In this document: positions 48,870 to 56,468 of the stretch, piece after piece
How the letters are laid out: every line of letters starts with the position of its first letter
Position numbering within the stretch: position 1 is the first letter of the stretch
Assembly (NCBI GenBank): GCA_000755425.1
Contig: BBMT01000011.1
Coordinates: 62,001-126,000 of the forward strand
DNA length: 64,000 bases
Source: Vibrio maritimus
GTDB taxonomy: Bacteria > Pseudomonadota > Gammaproteobacteria > Enterobacterales > Vibrionaceae
Direction of reading: 5' to 3'
Program-made: the position numbers and the translations under genes
Notes under the pieces: model-generated
Told to the model about the DNA's origin: nothing
Databases searched by the model: none
What the model saw: only the letters and a program-made list of their open reading frames with translations

Positions 48870-50461
48870 GTGCTATCGACCGCAAATATCACTCAGCAGT
48901 TTGGTGCTAAACCACTGTTTGAAAACATCTCTATTAAGTTTGGCGAAGGCAACCGTTATGCCTTATCGGCGCAAACGGCTGTGGTAAATCAACTTTCATG
49001 AAGATTTTGAGCGGTGAGTTGGAACCTACGAGCGGAAACGTCTCTTATGATCCGAACGAACGCGTAGCTAAGCTAAACCAGGATCAGTTCGCTTACGAAG
49101 AGTTCACTGTTGTTGACACTGTTATCATGGGTCACAAAGAACTTTGGGCAATCAAGCAAGAGCGTGACCGTATTTACTCGCTAGCAGAGATGAGCGAAGA
49201 AGATGGCATGAAAGTAGCCGATTTAGAAGTTCAATTTGCTGAACTTGACGGCTACATGGCTGAAGCGAAAGCTGGTGAGCTACTATTGGCAGTAGGTATT
49301 CCAGAAGAGCAGCACTTTGGCCTAATGAGCGAAGTGGCTCCAGGTTGGAAACTTCGTGTGCTTTTGGCTCAGGTACTTTTTGCTGACCCGCACATCATGC
49401 TGCTAGACGAACCAACCAACAACTTGGATATGGACACTATTCGTTGGCTAGAAGAAACGCTAAACCAACGTAACTGCACCATGATCATCATCTCGCACGA
49501 CCGTCACTTCCTAAACTCAGTGTGTACACACATGGCTGACCTGGATTACGGTGAACTTCGTCTGTTCACGGGTAACTATGATGAATACATGGTTGCGGCT
49601 TCACAAGCACGTGAACGTCTATTGGCAGACAATGCGAAGAAGAAAGCGCAGATTGCTGAGCTAAACACCTTCGTAGCGCGTTTCTCTGCAAACGCATCTA
49701 AAGCGAAGCAGGCAACGTCTCGTGCTAAACAAATCGATAAGATCCAACTAGAAGAAGTGAAACCTTCAAGCCGTCAAAACCCGTTTATTCGTTTTGACCA
49801 AGAGAAAGAGCTATTCCGTAACGCACTTAACGTTGAGAACCTTAGCCAAGGCTTCGAAAACGACTTGTTTACTGACTTCAACGCAATCTTCGAAGTAGGT
49901 GAGCGTGTTGCTATCATCGGTGAAAACGGCGTGGGTAAAACTACATTGCTAAACACACTTGCTGGCGTGCTAGAGCCTCGCACTGGTGAGTACAAGTGGT
50001 CTGAAAACAGCAACATCGGTTACTACGCACAGGATCATGCTCATGACTTCGAAGAAGACATGAACCTAATGGACTGGATGGGTCAATGGCGTCAAGAAGG
50101 TGATGACGAGCAAGTTATCCGCAGCTTCCTAGGTCGAATGCTATTTGGTCAGGACGACATCAAGAAGTCTGTAAAAGTACTATCAGGTGGTGAGCAGGGT
50201 CGTATGCTTCTGGGTAAGATCATGATGCACAAACCAAACATGCTACTGATGGATGAACCAACCAACCACATGGATATGGAGTCTATCGAATCGCTGAACA
50301 ACGCACTTGAGCAGTACAAAGGCACACTATTCTTCGTATCGCACGACCGCGTGTTTGTAGACTCACTAGCGACTCGTATTCTTGAGATCAAAGACGGGAA
50401 GATTAATGACTTCCGCGGCACTTATGCTGAGTTCTTGAGATCGAAAGGGATTGATGGGTAA
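48870..50461 (+). CDS. ybiT: ABC-F ATPase YbiT (one frameshift)
   Basis: About 531 aa; two ABC domains and no membrane segments, as in ABC-F translation factors. N-terminal Walker A (GLIGANGCGKSTFMKIL) is intact after adding one G near 48960. The signature-like MSEVAPGWKLRVLLAQ is typical of YbiT. The second domain has GENGVGKTTLL, LSGGEQGRMLLGK and LLMDEPTNHMDMESIE. The GTG start at 48870 has AGGT 8 nt upstream. ABC-F proteins act on ribosomes. Codon use is that of a highly expressed gene (many CTA/GTA/CGT). A strong terminator follows. Confidence 0.93.
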
Positions 50462-50483
50462 TTGGTAAGATTGCTTTGATGGG

Positions 50484-50508
50484 AGCCTCGCGGATGCGGG
50501 GCTTTTTT
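50484..50508 (+). terminator. Rho-independent terminator of ybiT
   Basis: Stem AGCCTCGC / GCGGGGCT with a GGAT loop, then T6. Confidence 0.87.
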
Positions 50509-50540
50509 GTGTTTGTTTTAGGGCTTTAGAGCTTAAAAGC

Positions 50541-50694
50541 TTAAGAACACCCCCTCTAGCTCCCCCTTATAAAGGGGGAGAACTACTGCTCGTTACTGCG
50601 TAACGTTGCAGGAAAAAGTAAAGCGATGCGATAGCGAGCCTGTGGTTCCTCCCCTTTATAAGGGGAGGCTAGGAGGGGTGCTCTTTATGTCTTA
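50541..50694. repeat. Palindromic MITE-like intergenic element
   Basis: About 154 bp with near-complementary ends of about 45 bp. Left part: ACACCCCCTCTAGC followed by a self-complementary CCCCCTTATAAAGGGGG; right part: the inverse, with CCCCTTTATAAGGGG and GGCTAGGAGGGGTGC. The centre (about 55 bp) is unrelated. There is no coding capacity. The form (terminal inverted repeats, nested hairpins, intergenic position after a terminator) fits a non-autonomous MITE or a REP-type element as seen repeated in Vibrio genomes. Confidence 0.8.
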
Positions 50695-50710
50695 AACACC
50701 AGCAAAAAAA

Positions 50711-51058
50711 TCACCCCACAACCACACCCCGAACCCAAACCATCAACAACAAATAAGCAAACATCACCCAAATCAACACCGCCGACAACAACGTTCCCAC
50801 CACCGACAAGTGATAACTAAAGTAATAAACCGCAATCAAATAAGCCGCATAAGGCATGAGCGAATAAAGCCCAAACAGCGCGGTCATACGGAGCGCTTCC
50901 ATATTACGCTCGGTTGCGACGATGTAATGGGCGATCAAAGCAAAACTTGGAAACAGTGGCACTAGCCCTGCAATAAAGAAGTTCTTACTTTTAGATAGGA
51001 TGGCAATCAGCATGACAGCCGCTGCGCCAATCAAACATTTGAGAAATAGAGCGACCAT
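50711..51058 (-). CDS. glpM: GlpM family membrane protein
   Basis: A 115-aa protein with three to four membrane helices. FLKCLIGAAAVMLIAILSKSKNFFIAGLVPLFPSFALIAHYIV at the N terminus matches GlpM, known from Pseudomonas for a role in alginate production/glycerol metabolism. The role in Vibrio is not clear. It lies 10 bp after the next gene upstream on the minus strand (51069 stop), so they may be one operon. Confidence 0.85.
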   Translation of the reverse strand: MVALFLKCLIGAAAVMLIAILSKSKNFFIAGLVPLFPSFALIAHYIVATERNMEALRMTALFGLYSLMPYAAYLIAVYYFSYHLSVVGTLLSAVLIWVMFAYLLLMVWVRGVVVG

Positions 51059-51068
51059 TTTTGGCGGC

Positions 51069-51425
51069 TTACGCTAAGTTAAACAGCAGTTCATCATCCG
51101 TCATATATTTGTGCTTGCTGCCTAGATTGCGCACATGCATAAACATAAAACTTGGAAACGCAGGAGCAAGTAGGTTGTTGGGCTCCCATAGTTCGCCACC
51201 AACGAATACGTATCGACCTTGCTTCTCGTCGTTGTGATGAGGGTTGTTTATCTCGGTAGAAAGTTCAGCGCGCACGCCTTCAATCACACAAACGATTTGT
51301 CCTTTGGCAACACCTACGACGCGTGTGACTAAATTGGCTTTCATGCCGCATTTCCACGCTTGGCGCGTGGCCCATTCAAATCCGAGTTTACGGACACCTT
51401 TATGAACATTAACGATAAGATTCAT
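51069..51425 (-). CDS. Conserved hypothetical protein, 118 aa
   Basis: A soluble protein. The ATG at 51425 (MNLIVNVHKGVRKLGFEWA) is preferred to an upstream ATG at 51527, which lacks support, because a GAGT stretch precedes it at close spacing. The sequence has beta-like segments (GQIVCVIEGVRAELS, RYVFVGGELWEPNN). No family recognised. The upstream ATG would give 152 aa. It precedes glpM by 10 bp. Confidence 0.6.
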   Translation of the reverse strand: MNLIVNVHKGVRKLGFEWATRQAWKCGMKANLVTRVVGVAKGQIVCVIEGVRAELSTEINNPHHNDEKQGRYVFVGGELWEPNNLLAPAFPSFMFMHVRNLGSKHKYMTDDELLFNLA

Positions 51426-51528
51426 GCTGACTCTGCAATAGTTGAGTATTTCGTCACAGAGTAATTTGAATGCTTGGGGTAGACGAGTGAAGGCTGTGAG
51501 GCGATTCTTATTGGGTGACAATTTCACT

Positions 51529-51554
51529 AAAAAAGCCCCCTAAATTAGGAGGCT
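51529..51554 (-). terminator. Rho-independent terminator after fdhD
   Basis: Stem AGCCTCCT / AGGGGGCT (one mismatch, AATTT loop) followed by T6 on the minus strand, 28 bp after the fdhD stop. Confidence 0.75.
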
Positions 51555-51581
51555 GTTTGTGTCCATTGACTGGGACCAAGT

Positions 51582-52435
51582 TTAGCTGTTGCCTTTCACA
51601 TCAAAATCGACTTTTTCACCGCCAGTAAAGACTTGGAAACGCAAGCCTTTAGCTCGTGCGATCGTGGTGATGCCAAACTGTTTGGCGAGATCTAGCCCCA
51701 TTTGAGTCACACCAGAGCGAGACAGCAGCACTGGGATACCCATTTGTGCCACTTTGATTACCATTTCTGAGGTTAATCGACCCGTAGTGTAGAAGATTTT
51801 GTCGTCGCCCGTTTCTTCATTGATCCACATTTCACCAGCGAGGGTGTCGACTGCGTTGTGGCGGCCTACATCTTCAACAAACGATAAGACTTCGTCACCT
51901 TTACAAATTGCGCAGCCATGAACCGCGCCGGCTTTTTTGTAAGTGTCGTTGTAATGGGTCAGCGCTTCGAGCGTCGCGTAAATCTGAGACTGCTTGAGTG
52001 GCGTTTGGGTACTTGATAGCCTTCAAGTTGTTTCATCACGTTGCCATACATGGTGCCTTGACCACAGCCTGAGGTAACGGTTTTCTTCTTCAAGGCTTCA
52101 TCAAGAAAGTCCGTATTTTCTTTGGTAATCACGGCCGCTGAATGGGTTTCCCAGTCGATAATTAATGACTCAATGGCAGCAGGGTCAGACAGAAACCCTT
52201 GGTTCTTTAGGTAACCCAATACGAGAGAGTCAGGCCTTGAGCCGAGTGTCATTAACGTGACGATCTCTTTCCAGTTCAGCATGACAGTAAGAGGGCGTTC
52301 ACAAGCGATCTGCTTGGTTAGCTTTTCACCATATTCGTCGTACACGTCGACTTCGATAGTTTGAAGGGGATTTTCGCTTGTTCTAATAATGTTGGGTTTA
52401 ACCACGCGTATATCCTTTTGGTCTGGCAGTAGCAC
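51582..52435 (-). CDS. fdhD: Formate dehydrogenase accessory sulfurtransferase FdhD (one frameshift)
   Basis: About 284 aa. FdhD moves sulfur from IscS to the molybdenum cofactor before it is inserted into formate dehydrogenase. Motifs: SRPDSLVLGYLKNQGFL, TVTSGCGQGTMYGN (cysteine loop), AVHGCAICKGDEVLSFVEDVGRHNAVDTLAGE and TGRLTSEMVIKVAQMGIPVLLSRSG. The frame breaks at the T3 run 52004-52006: one extra A on the coding strand joins EGYQVPK to TPLKQSQIYATLEAL. It is divergent from DUF3305 and the fdh operon (103-bp gap). Confidence 0.92.
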
Positions 52436-52538
52436 TTGGCTATTGGCTTGATATTTGCTTAGTTTTCACTAATGCTTAAACGATTATTACCAATAAAGTT
52501 TTGGCGCGCAAATAACTTACGCTAATTTAGGATATGAA

Positions 52539-53030
52539 ATGCAGTCAGAAACTCCTGAATCCATTCCTAACCATTCTTCTACTTTTGATGCTCAGCTTAT
52601 TGAAAAAAACGAGCATCAATGGCCGATACAAATCGACTTGTCTGTTGTTGAAAAGCAAGTAGGACGCTGGGCAAGCACCCAGCGTGAGCTTGAAGGTTTT
52701 CAATTAGAAGTCACGGATAACAGCAAACCTCATGCCATCTTAGAGCTTTATCGAGATGAGCGCACCGACTACCGTTTTAACCTTAGTTCCCAGAATCCAA
52801 TGCTATTCGTTGTTTTGGATAGTCATGATGAGCTCAGCCTAAAGCCGATTGTGGTCACAGCGTCACAGGCTGTAGCTGGCTCTTTTATGGATGGTGATTA
52901 CTTGGTGCTATCTAAGCCCATTCCATTGCCAATCCAAGCGTGGATGGAAGCGTTCATCGGTCGGCATGGTGAACTGCTCGAAGTAAGACGTAAAAAACGC
53001 AAAGGCGCGGGGCGTTCAAGTGGCAAATAG
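52539..53030 (+). CDS. DUF3305 protein, formate dehydrogenase locus
   Basis: A 163-aa soluble protein with the DUF3305 core (WPIQIDLSVVEKQVGRWASTQRELEGF, ending LDSHDELSLKPIVVTASQAVAG) and a basic tail (RRKKRKGAGRSSGK). DUF3305 genes accompany fdh operons in Vibrio and relatives; the function is unknown. It overlaps the next gene by 11 bp. Confidence 0.78.
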   Translation: MQSETPESIPNHSSTFDAQLIEKNEHQWPIQIDLSVVEKQVGRWASTQRELEGFQLEVTDNSKPHAILELYRDERTDYRFNLSSQNPMLFVVLDSHDELSLKPIVVTASQAVAGSFMDGDYLVLSKPIPLPIQAWMEAFIGRHGELLEVRRKKRKGAGRSSGK

Positions 53031-53631
53031 TTTTCTATCACGCTGGTCTCAGCGTAAATTAGAGGAGCAGTCTGAACAACAGACTGAGCCAGAAATTTTG
53101 CCTGTTGATGACGAGCAAGCAGAGCTCTCAGGCGCTGAAGACGATGTTGTACTGGACGAACCAAGTGACTCACTGGAGTCAGAGCCCGAGGTTAAAACAG
53201 AGACAGAAACCACAGTCGATACAGAGGAGGGCGAGCTCTCTATATCGCAACTGCTTGCTAATACTGAAGTGGATAAGGTGGTTAAAAAAGCGGCGCTTAG
53301 AAAACTCTTTATGCAGCCAGAGTTCAATGTTGTCGATGGTTTAAATGATTATGACCATGACTACTCAGCCGTTAAACCTCTCGCTACCGAAGTTGCGGAG
53401 ACGCTTAGGGGGTGGGTGAAAGATATTGATGAGAAGTTGGAAACTGAAGAAGAGTCTCAAGAGCCAACGGCAATGGCATCGAGTGATACCGAGCATAGCG
53501 CCGAAGGTGGTGAGTCCGACGCTAGTGAGTCTGCTACGAGCGCGTCTGTGGAAAACTCTCGGACAGAGCACCAAACCAATTCGAATGACGAAACTACTTC
53601 TGAGATAAATCCTGACACAAAGCCTACCTAA
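53020..53631 (+). CDS. DUF3306 acidic protein, formate dehydrogenase locus
   Basis: A 203-aa very acidic protein. It starts MANSFLSRWSQRKLEEQSEQQ; two acidic low-complexity stretches flank a conserved KKAALRKLFMQPEFNVVDGLNDYDHDYSAVKPL segment, which is DUF3306. It overlaps DUF3305 by 11 bp, so translation is coupled. Role unknown; probably assists formate dehydrogenase assembly because of its constant position. Acid and Ser-rich C terminus is likely disordered. Confidence 0.77.
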   Translation: MANSFLSRWSQRKLEEQSEQQTEPEILPVDDEQAELSGAEDDVVLDEPSDSLESEPEVKTETETTVDTEEGELSISQLLANTEVDKVVKKAALRKLFMQPEFNVVDGLNDYDHDYSAVKPLATEVAETLRGWVKDIDEKLETEEESQEPTAMASSDTEHSAEGGESDASESATSASVENSRTEHQTNSNDETTSEINPDTKPT

Positions 53632-53642
53632 CAAGCTGATAT

Positions 53643-53659
53643 TGAGACAAAATTTACCA
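53643..53659. promoter_or_regulatory. fdh operator site A (one good half)
   Basis: TGAGACAAAATTTACCA: left half TGAGACA is exact, right half degenerate. First of three or four sites upstream of the fdh sigma-54 promoter. Confidence 0.6.
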
Positions 53660-53669
53660 CATAGAAAGT

Positions 53670-53686
53670 AGGTACATTTTGTCTCA
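53670..53686. promoter_or_regulatory. fdh operator site B
   Basis: AGGTACATTTTGTCTCA: right half TGTCTCA exact, left half 5/7. Confidence 0.65.
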
Positions 53687-53704
53687 TTTTAGTTTCTCAA
53701 TGAA

Positions 53705-53721
53705 TGAGACAAAATGTCTCA
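53705..53721. promoter_or_regulatory. fdh operator site C, perfect palindrome
   Basis: TGAGACAAAATGTCTCA, a perfect 7-3-7 palindrome of the motif also found between tupA and the NtrC-type regulator. It lies about 80 bp upstream of the sigma-54 promoter, the normal position for an enhancer-binding protein. A fourth weaker copy (CGCGACAAATAGCCTCA) follows at 53722-53738. Confidence 0.87.
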
Positions 53722-53801
53722 CGCGACAAATAGCCTCAAAGAACTGAGGGAAAAGAGAGGTAATATATTAATAAATAGGGTGTTTTTATCGTATTTATAG
53801 T

Positions 53802-53817
53802 TGGAACAGTAATTGCA
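53802..53817 (+). promoter_or_regulatory. Sigma-54 promoter of the fdh operon
   Basis: TGGAACAGTAATTGCA fits TGGCACGNNNNTTGCA, with GG-N10-GC spacing exact. The transcript would start near 53828, about 58 nt before the 4Fe-4S gene. Confidence 0.87.
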
Positions 53818-53885
53818 ACCCAATGTAATTGGTTCATATAAAACCAAAAAACGGAGCGCAAAGACTCCAACACTGGAAATAAGCG

Positions 53886-55547
53886 ATGATAAAACAACTA
53901 TTACAACAAGCGACATCTAAAAACGGACGTGCGCGAAGCTTTGCTTTTGAAAACACCGTTGAGTTATCAAACTTAATACCACCAACGGTGAGTTACGAAA
54001 GCCACGGTGACACGTTAATCGTTGGGCCTACGGCGATTATTACCAGCACCGCAGAGCAGTTGACGACGATGCATTCGGTCACACTACTATCAACTGACGG
54101 TGAGCCTTCTGAGCATAGTAACCTCTACTATGCTGATAGCATAGAAATCACAGGATTCTTAGGTACTTTTAGCGTTCACATCCAAAATAAACACACGCAC
54201 AGCAATTTAGCGGAAGTGTCTATCGGTCGAGACTGTTTCGACATTGTTTTGGATCACTCTCTTAACGGCTGTATGTCTGAAGAAGTGCCTGTACCTGGTT
54301 ACTACCCAGTTGGTCGTGGTTACCCCACCCTTGCCGATGCACTGGAAGAAATTCCGGGCTTAATGGGGACGTTCGACAAACCAAAGTATTTTCGACTCGA
54401 TACCGATTTGTGTGCCCACAGTTCACGCGGTGTAAAGGGTTGTGAGCGCTGTGTAGACGCTTGCCCTGCCGGAGCACTAAGTAGTCAAGGCAACGACAAA
54501 ATCGGTCATAAGATCGAAATTAACCCTTACCTTTGCCAAGGTGTCGGTACTTGCGCGACAGCATGTCCTACAGAAGCGATTCATTACGCACTTCCTACAC
54601 CACAAGAAACCCAAAAGTTCATTGAACGTACGCTGGCAAATTATCATCAGCAGGGCGGTGAGAATGCCATTGTTCTGATCTGTAGCTCACGTCATGAAAG
54701 CTACAACGTGATGGCGCTGAAGGTGTTGCCAGACAATGTGATTCCAGTAGTGGTCGAAGAGCTACCATCGGTAGGAATTGATACTTGGTTCGCTGCTCTA
54801 GCCAATGGCGCGACTCAAGTCATGTTCGCAGCAAGCCGTCATATGCCAGAAACCATCCAAACGGTACTTAATCGTGAAGTAGGCATGGCGCAGCAGCTTC
54901 TTGAGAACCTAGGTTTAGTACGTGAGACTATCGACATCTTATATCTTGAGTCATTGCGCGAAGGTATGCCGACATTAGTTGATCTCGACCTTGAGCTTCG
55001 TATTGGCGATGTTGAGGGCAACAAACGTCAACGACTGTTCCATTCTCTAGATGTGCTGTCCGCTAAGCAAGGCGTGACCGACACCATTCAACCTCTTCCA
55101 ACGACCGCGCCTTATGGCACCGTTCAATGTGATACGGACAAATGTACCTTGTGTATGGGCTGTGTTGCGGTTTGCCCTACTAAAGCGCTTTACAACAAAG
55201 GTGATAGACCTGCGCTAGACTTTGTTGAGCAAGATTGTGTTCAGTGCGGGATGTGTGAAAAAGCGTGTCCAGAATCCGCGTTATCGCTGACTCAACAAAT
55301 CAATTGGGACAAAGAAGCACGCACCAAAGTCGTCGCGCTTCATGAAGAGAAAGCGGCGGAATGTTTAAGCTGTGGTAAGCCATTTGCTCCGCAATCGATG
55401 ATTACCATGCTGCAAGATAAGTTACGTGGTCACTCTCACTTCGACAATGAAGCGGCGCTGCGCCGTATTGCGATGTGTGAAGATTGTCGAGTCGTGGACA
55501 TGTTTGAAAACATGGCTGAAAACCCAGAACAACAACTTAAATACTAG
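53886..55547 (+). CDS. 4Fe-4S ferredoxin-type protein of the fdh locus
   Basis: A 553-aa protein with four [4Fe-4S] binding motifs: CERCVDACPAGAL and CQGVGTCATACPTEAI near residues 180-220, and CTLCMGCVAVCPTKAL and CVQCGMCEKACPESAL near 420-465. The middle (about 240-400) resembles a rhodanese/coenzyme F420 hydrogenase-delta-like fold. It has no signal peptide or TAT motif, so it is cytoplasmic. First gene of the sigma-54-dependent operon, 6 bp before the TorD-like gene. Its role may be electron transfer or FdhA maturation; similar proteins precede fdh operons in Vibrio and Shewanella. Confidence 0.87.
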   Translation: MIKQLLQQATSKNGRARSFAFENTVELSNLIPPTVSYESHGDTLIVGPTAIITSTAEQLTTMHSVTLLSTDGEPSEHSNLYYADSIEITGFLGTFSVHIQNKHTHSNLAEVSIGRDCFDIVLDHSLNGCMSEEVPVPGYYPVGRGYPTLADALEEIPGLMGTFDKPKYFRLDTDLCAHSSRGVKGCERCVDACPAGALSSQGNDKIGHKIEINPYLCQGVGTCATACPTEAIHYALPTPQETQKFIERTLANYHQQGGENAIVLICSSRHESYNVMALKVLPDNVIPVVVEELPSVGIDTWFAALANGATQVMFAASRHMPETIQTVLNREVGMAQQLLENLGLVRETIDILYLESLREGMPTLVDLDLELRIGDVEGNKRQRLFHSLDVLSAKQGVTDTIQPLPTTAPYGTVQCDTDKCTLCMGCVAVCPTKALYNKGDRPALDFVEQDCVQCGMCEKACPESALSLTQQINWDKEARTKVVALHEEKAAECLSCGKPFAPQSMITMLQDKLRGHSHFDNEAALRRIAMCEDCRVVDMFENMAENPEQQLKY

Positions 55548-55553
55548 GAAAGC

Positions 55554-56183
55554 ATGTCAATGGATAACGATAACAATCAGCTAAGAAGTGACATCTACCT
55601 ACTCATTTCAACGCTATGCCGTGGGGCGCCTGAGCGTGAGTTACTTGATTTTCTATCAACGTTAGAGATCGAGTCGGGTATCAATCAAATGACCAGTGCA
55701 TGGCAAGGGTTAGCGGAAGCCGCAAAAGTCGCTGAAGTCAGTGCGCTTGAAGACGAGTATCAAGATTTGTTCATTGGTGTCGGTAAAGGAGAGGTGATTC
55801 CTTTTGCTTCTTGGCATTTGACTGGTTCCTTGATGGATAAGCCGCTGGCAGCGCTTCGACAGGATCTTAGTTATTTAGGCCTAGAGCGTGAAGAATCCGT
55901 CAAAGAGCCAGAAGATCATATTTCAGCCGTGTGCGAAGTGTTAGCACACTTGATTGACCAACAGAAAGAGCAAGAAGCGAAAGCCTTCTTTAACCATCAT
56001 CTTTCACCTTGGTACACAGATTTGTGCCGTCAGATTGAAACTGCACCAAGTGGTCAGTTTTATCCATCTGTTGCGGTACTGATGCAAGCATTTTTCGATG
56101 TAGAGCAGGTGAGCTATGCGCAAAACCCTGGAACTACGCAGACGAAAATGAAGATAGACGTAAAAAATATAACCACTAAGTAA
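55554..56183 (+). CDS. TorD/DmsD-family chaperone
   Basis: A 209-aa all-helical protein of the TorD family of system-specific chaperones for molybdoenzymes. Motifs: LISTLCRGAPERELL, EYQDLFIGVGKGEVIPFASWHLTGSLMDKPL (the EYxxLFxGxG-E-xPxxS-x-YL core), and EDHISAVCEVLAHLI (the E-P-D-H-x-x-x-x-E-x-M/V core). It guards the TAT signal peptide of FdhA until the W/Mo cofactor is inserted. Ribosome site AGGA 5 nt before the ATG. Confidence 0.9.
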   Translation: MSMDNDNNQLRSDIYLLISTLCRGAPERELLDFLSTLEIESGINQMTSAWQGLAEAAKVAEVSALEDEYQDLFIGVGKGEVIPFASWHLTGSLMDKPLAALRQDLSYLGLEREESVKEPEDHISAVCEVLAHLIDQQKEQEAKAFFNHHLSPWYTDLCRQIETAPSGQFYPSVAVLMQAFFDVEQVSYAQNPGTTQTKMKIDVKNITTK

Positions 56184-56240
56184 TGTCAGCTAACGAGAGA
56201 TGCCATCACAAAGGATAGGTATCCACTCAGGGAGCAAACT

Positions 56241-56459
56241 ATGAGTAAACAAACCAAACGTGACGATAAAAGTGAATTTAACGAAAATCGTCGAAACCTA
56301 CTAAAAGGCCTGACTACTGCGGCTGTCGCCGGCGCTGTAATTTCAGGTACTGCACATGCCACGACTAATACTGAGTTAGTTGAAGCCAAACCCGATAACG
56401 AGAAGAAAACCGGTTATCGTGAAACGCAGCACGTTAAAGACTATTACGACACACTGTAG
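56241..56459 (+). CDS. Small TAT-signal protein of the fdh operon
   Basis: A 72-aa protein. RRNLLKGLTTAAVAGAVISG is a twin-arginine signal region, then a short mature part ending QHVKDYYDTL. Such FdhX-like mini-proteins are common before FdhA in Vibrio and Shewanella and may act in assembly or export of the FdhAB complex. Exact role unknown. It is 9 bp from the FdhA start. Confidence 0.82.
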   Translation: MSKQTKRDDKSEFNENRRNLLKGLTTAAVAGAVISGTAHATTNTELVEAKPDNEKKTGYRETQHVKDYYDTL

Positions 56460-56468
56460 GAGCAAAGC

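Noticed and set aside
53049..53327. Ser-rich minus-strand ORF over DUF3306
   Set aside because: Mirror of the Glu/Asp-rich sense frame; Glu codons read as Ser/Leu in antisense.
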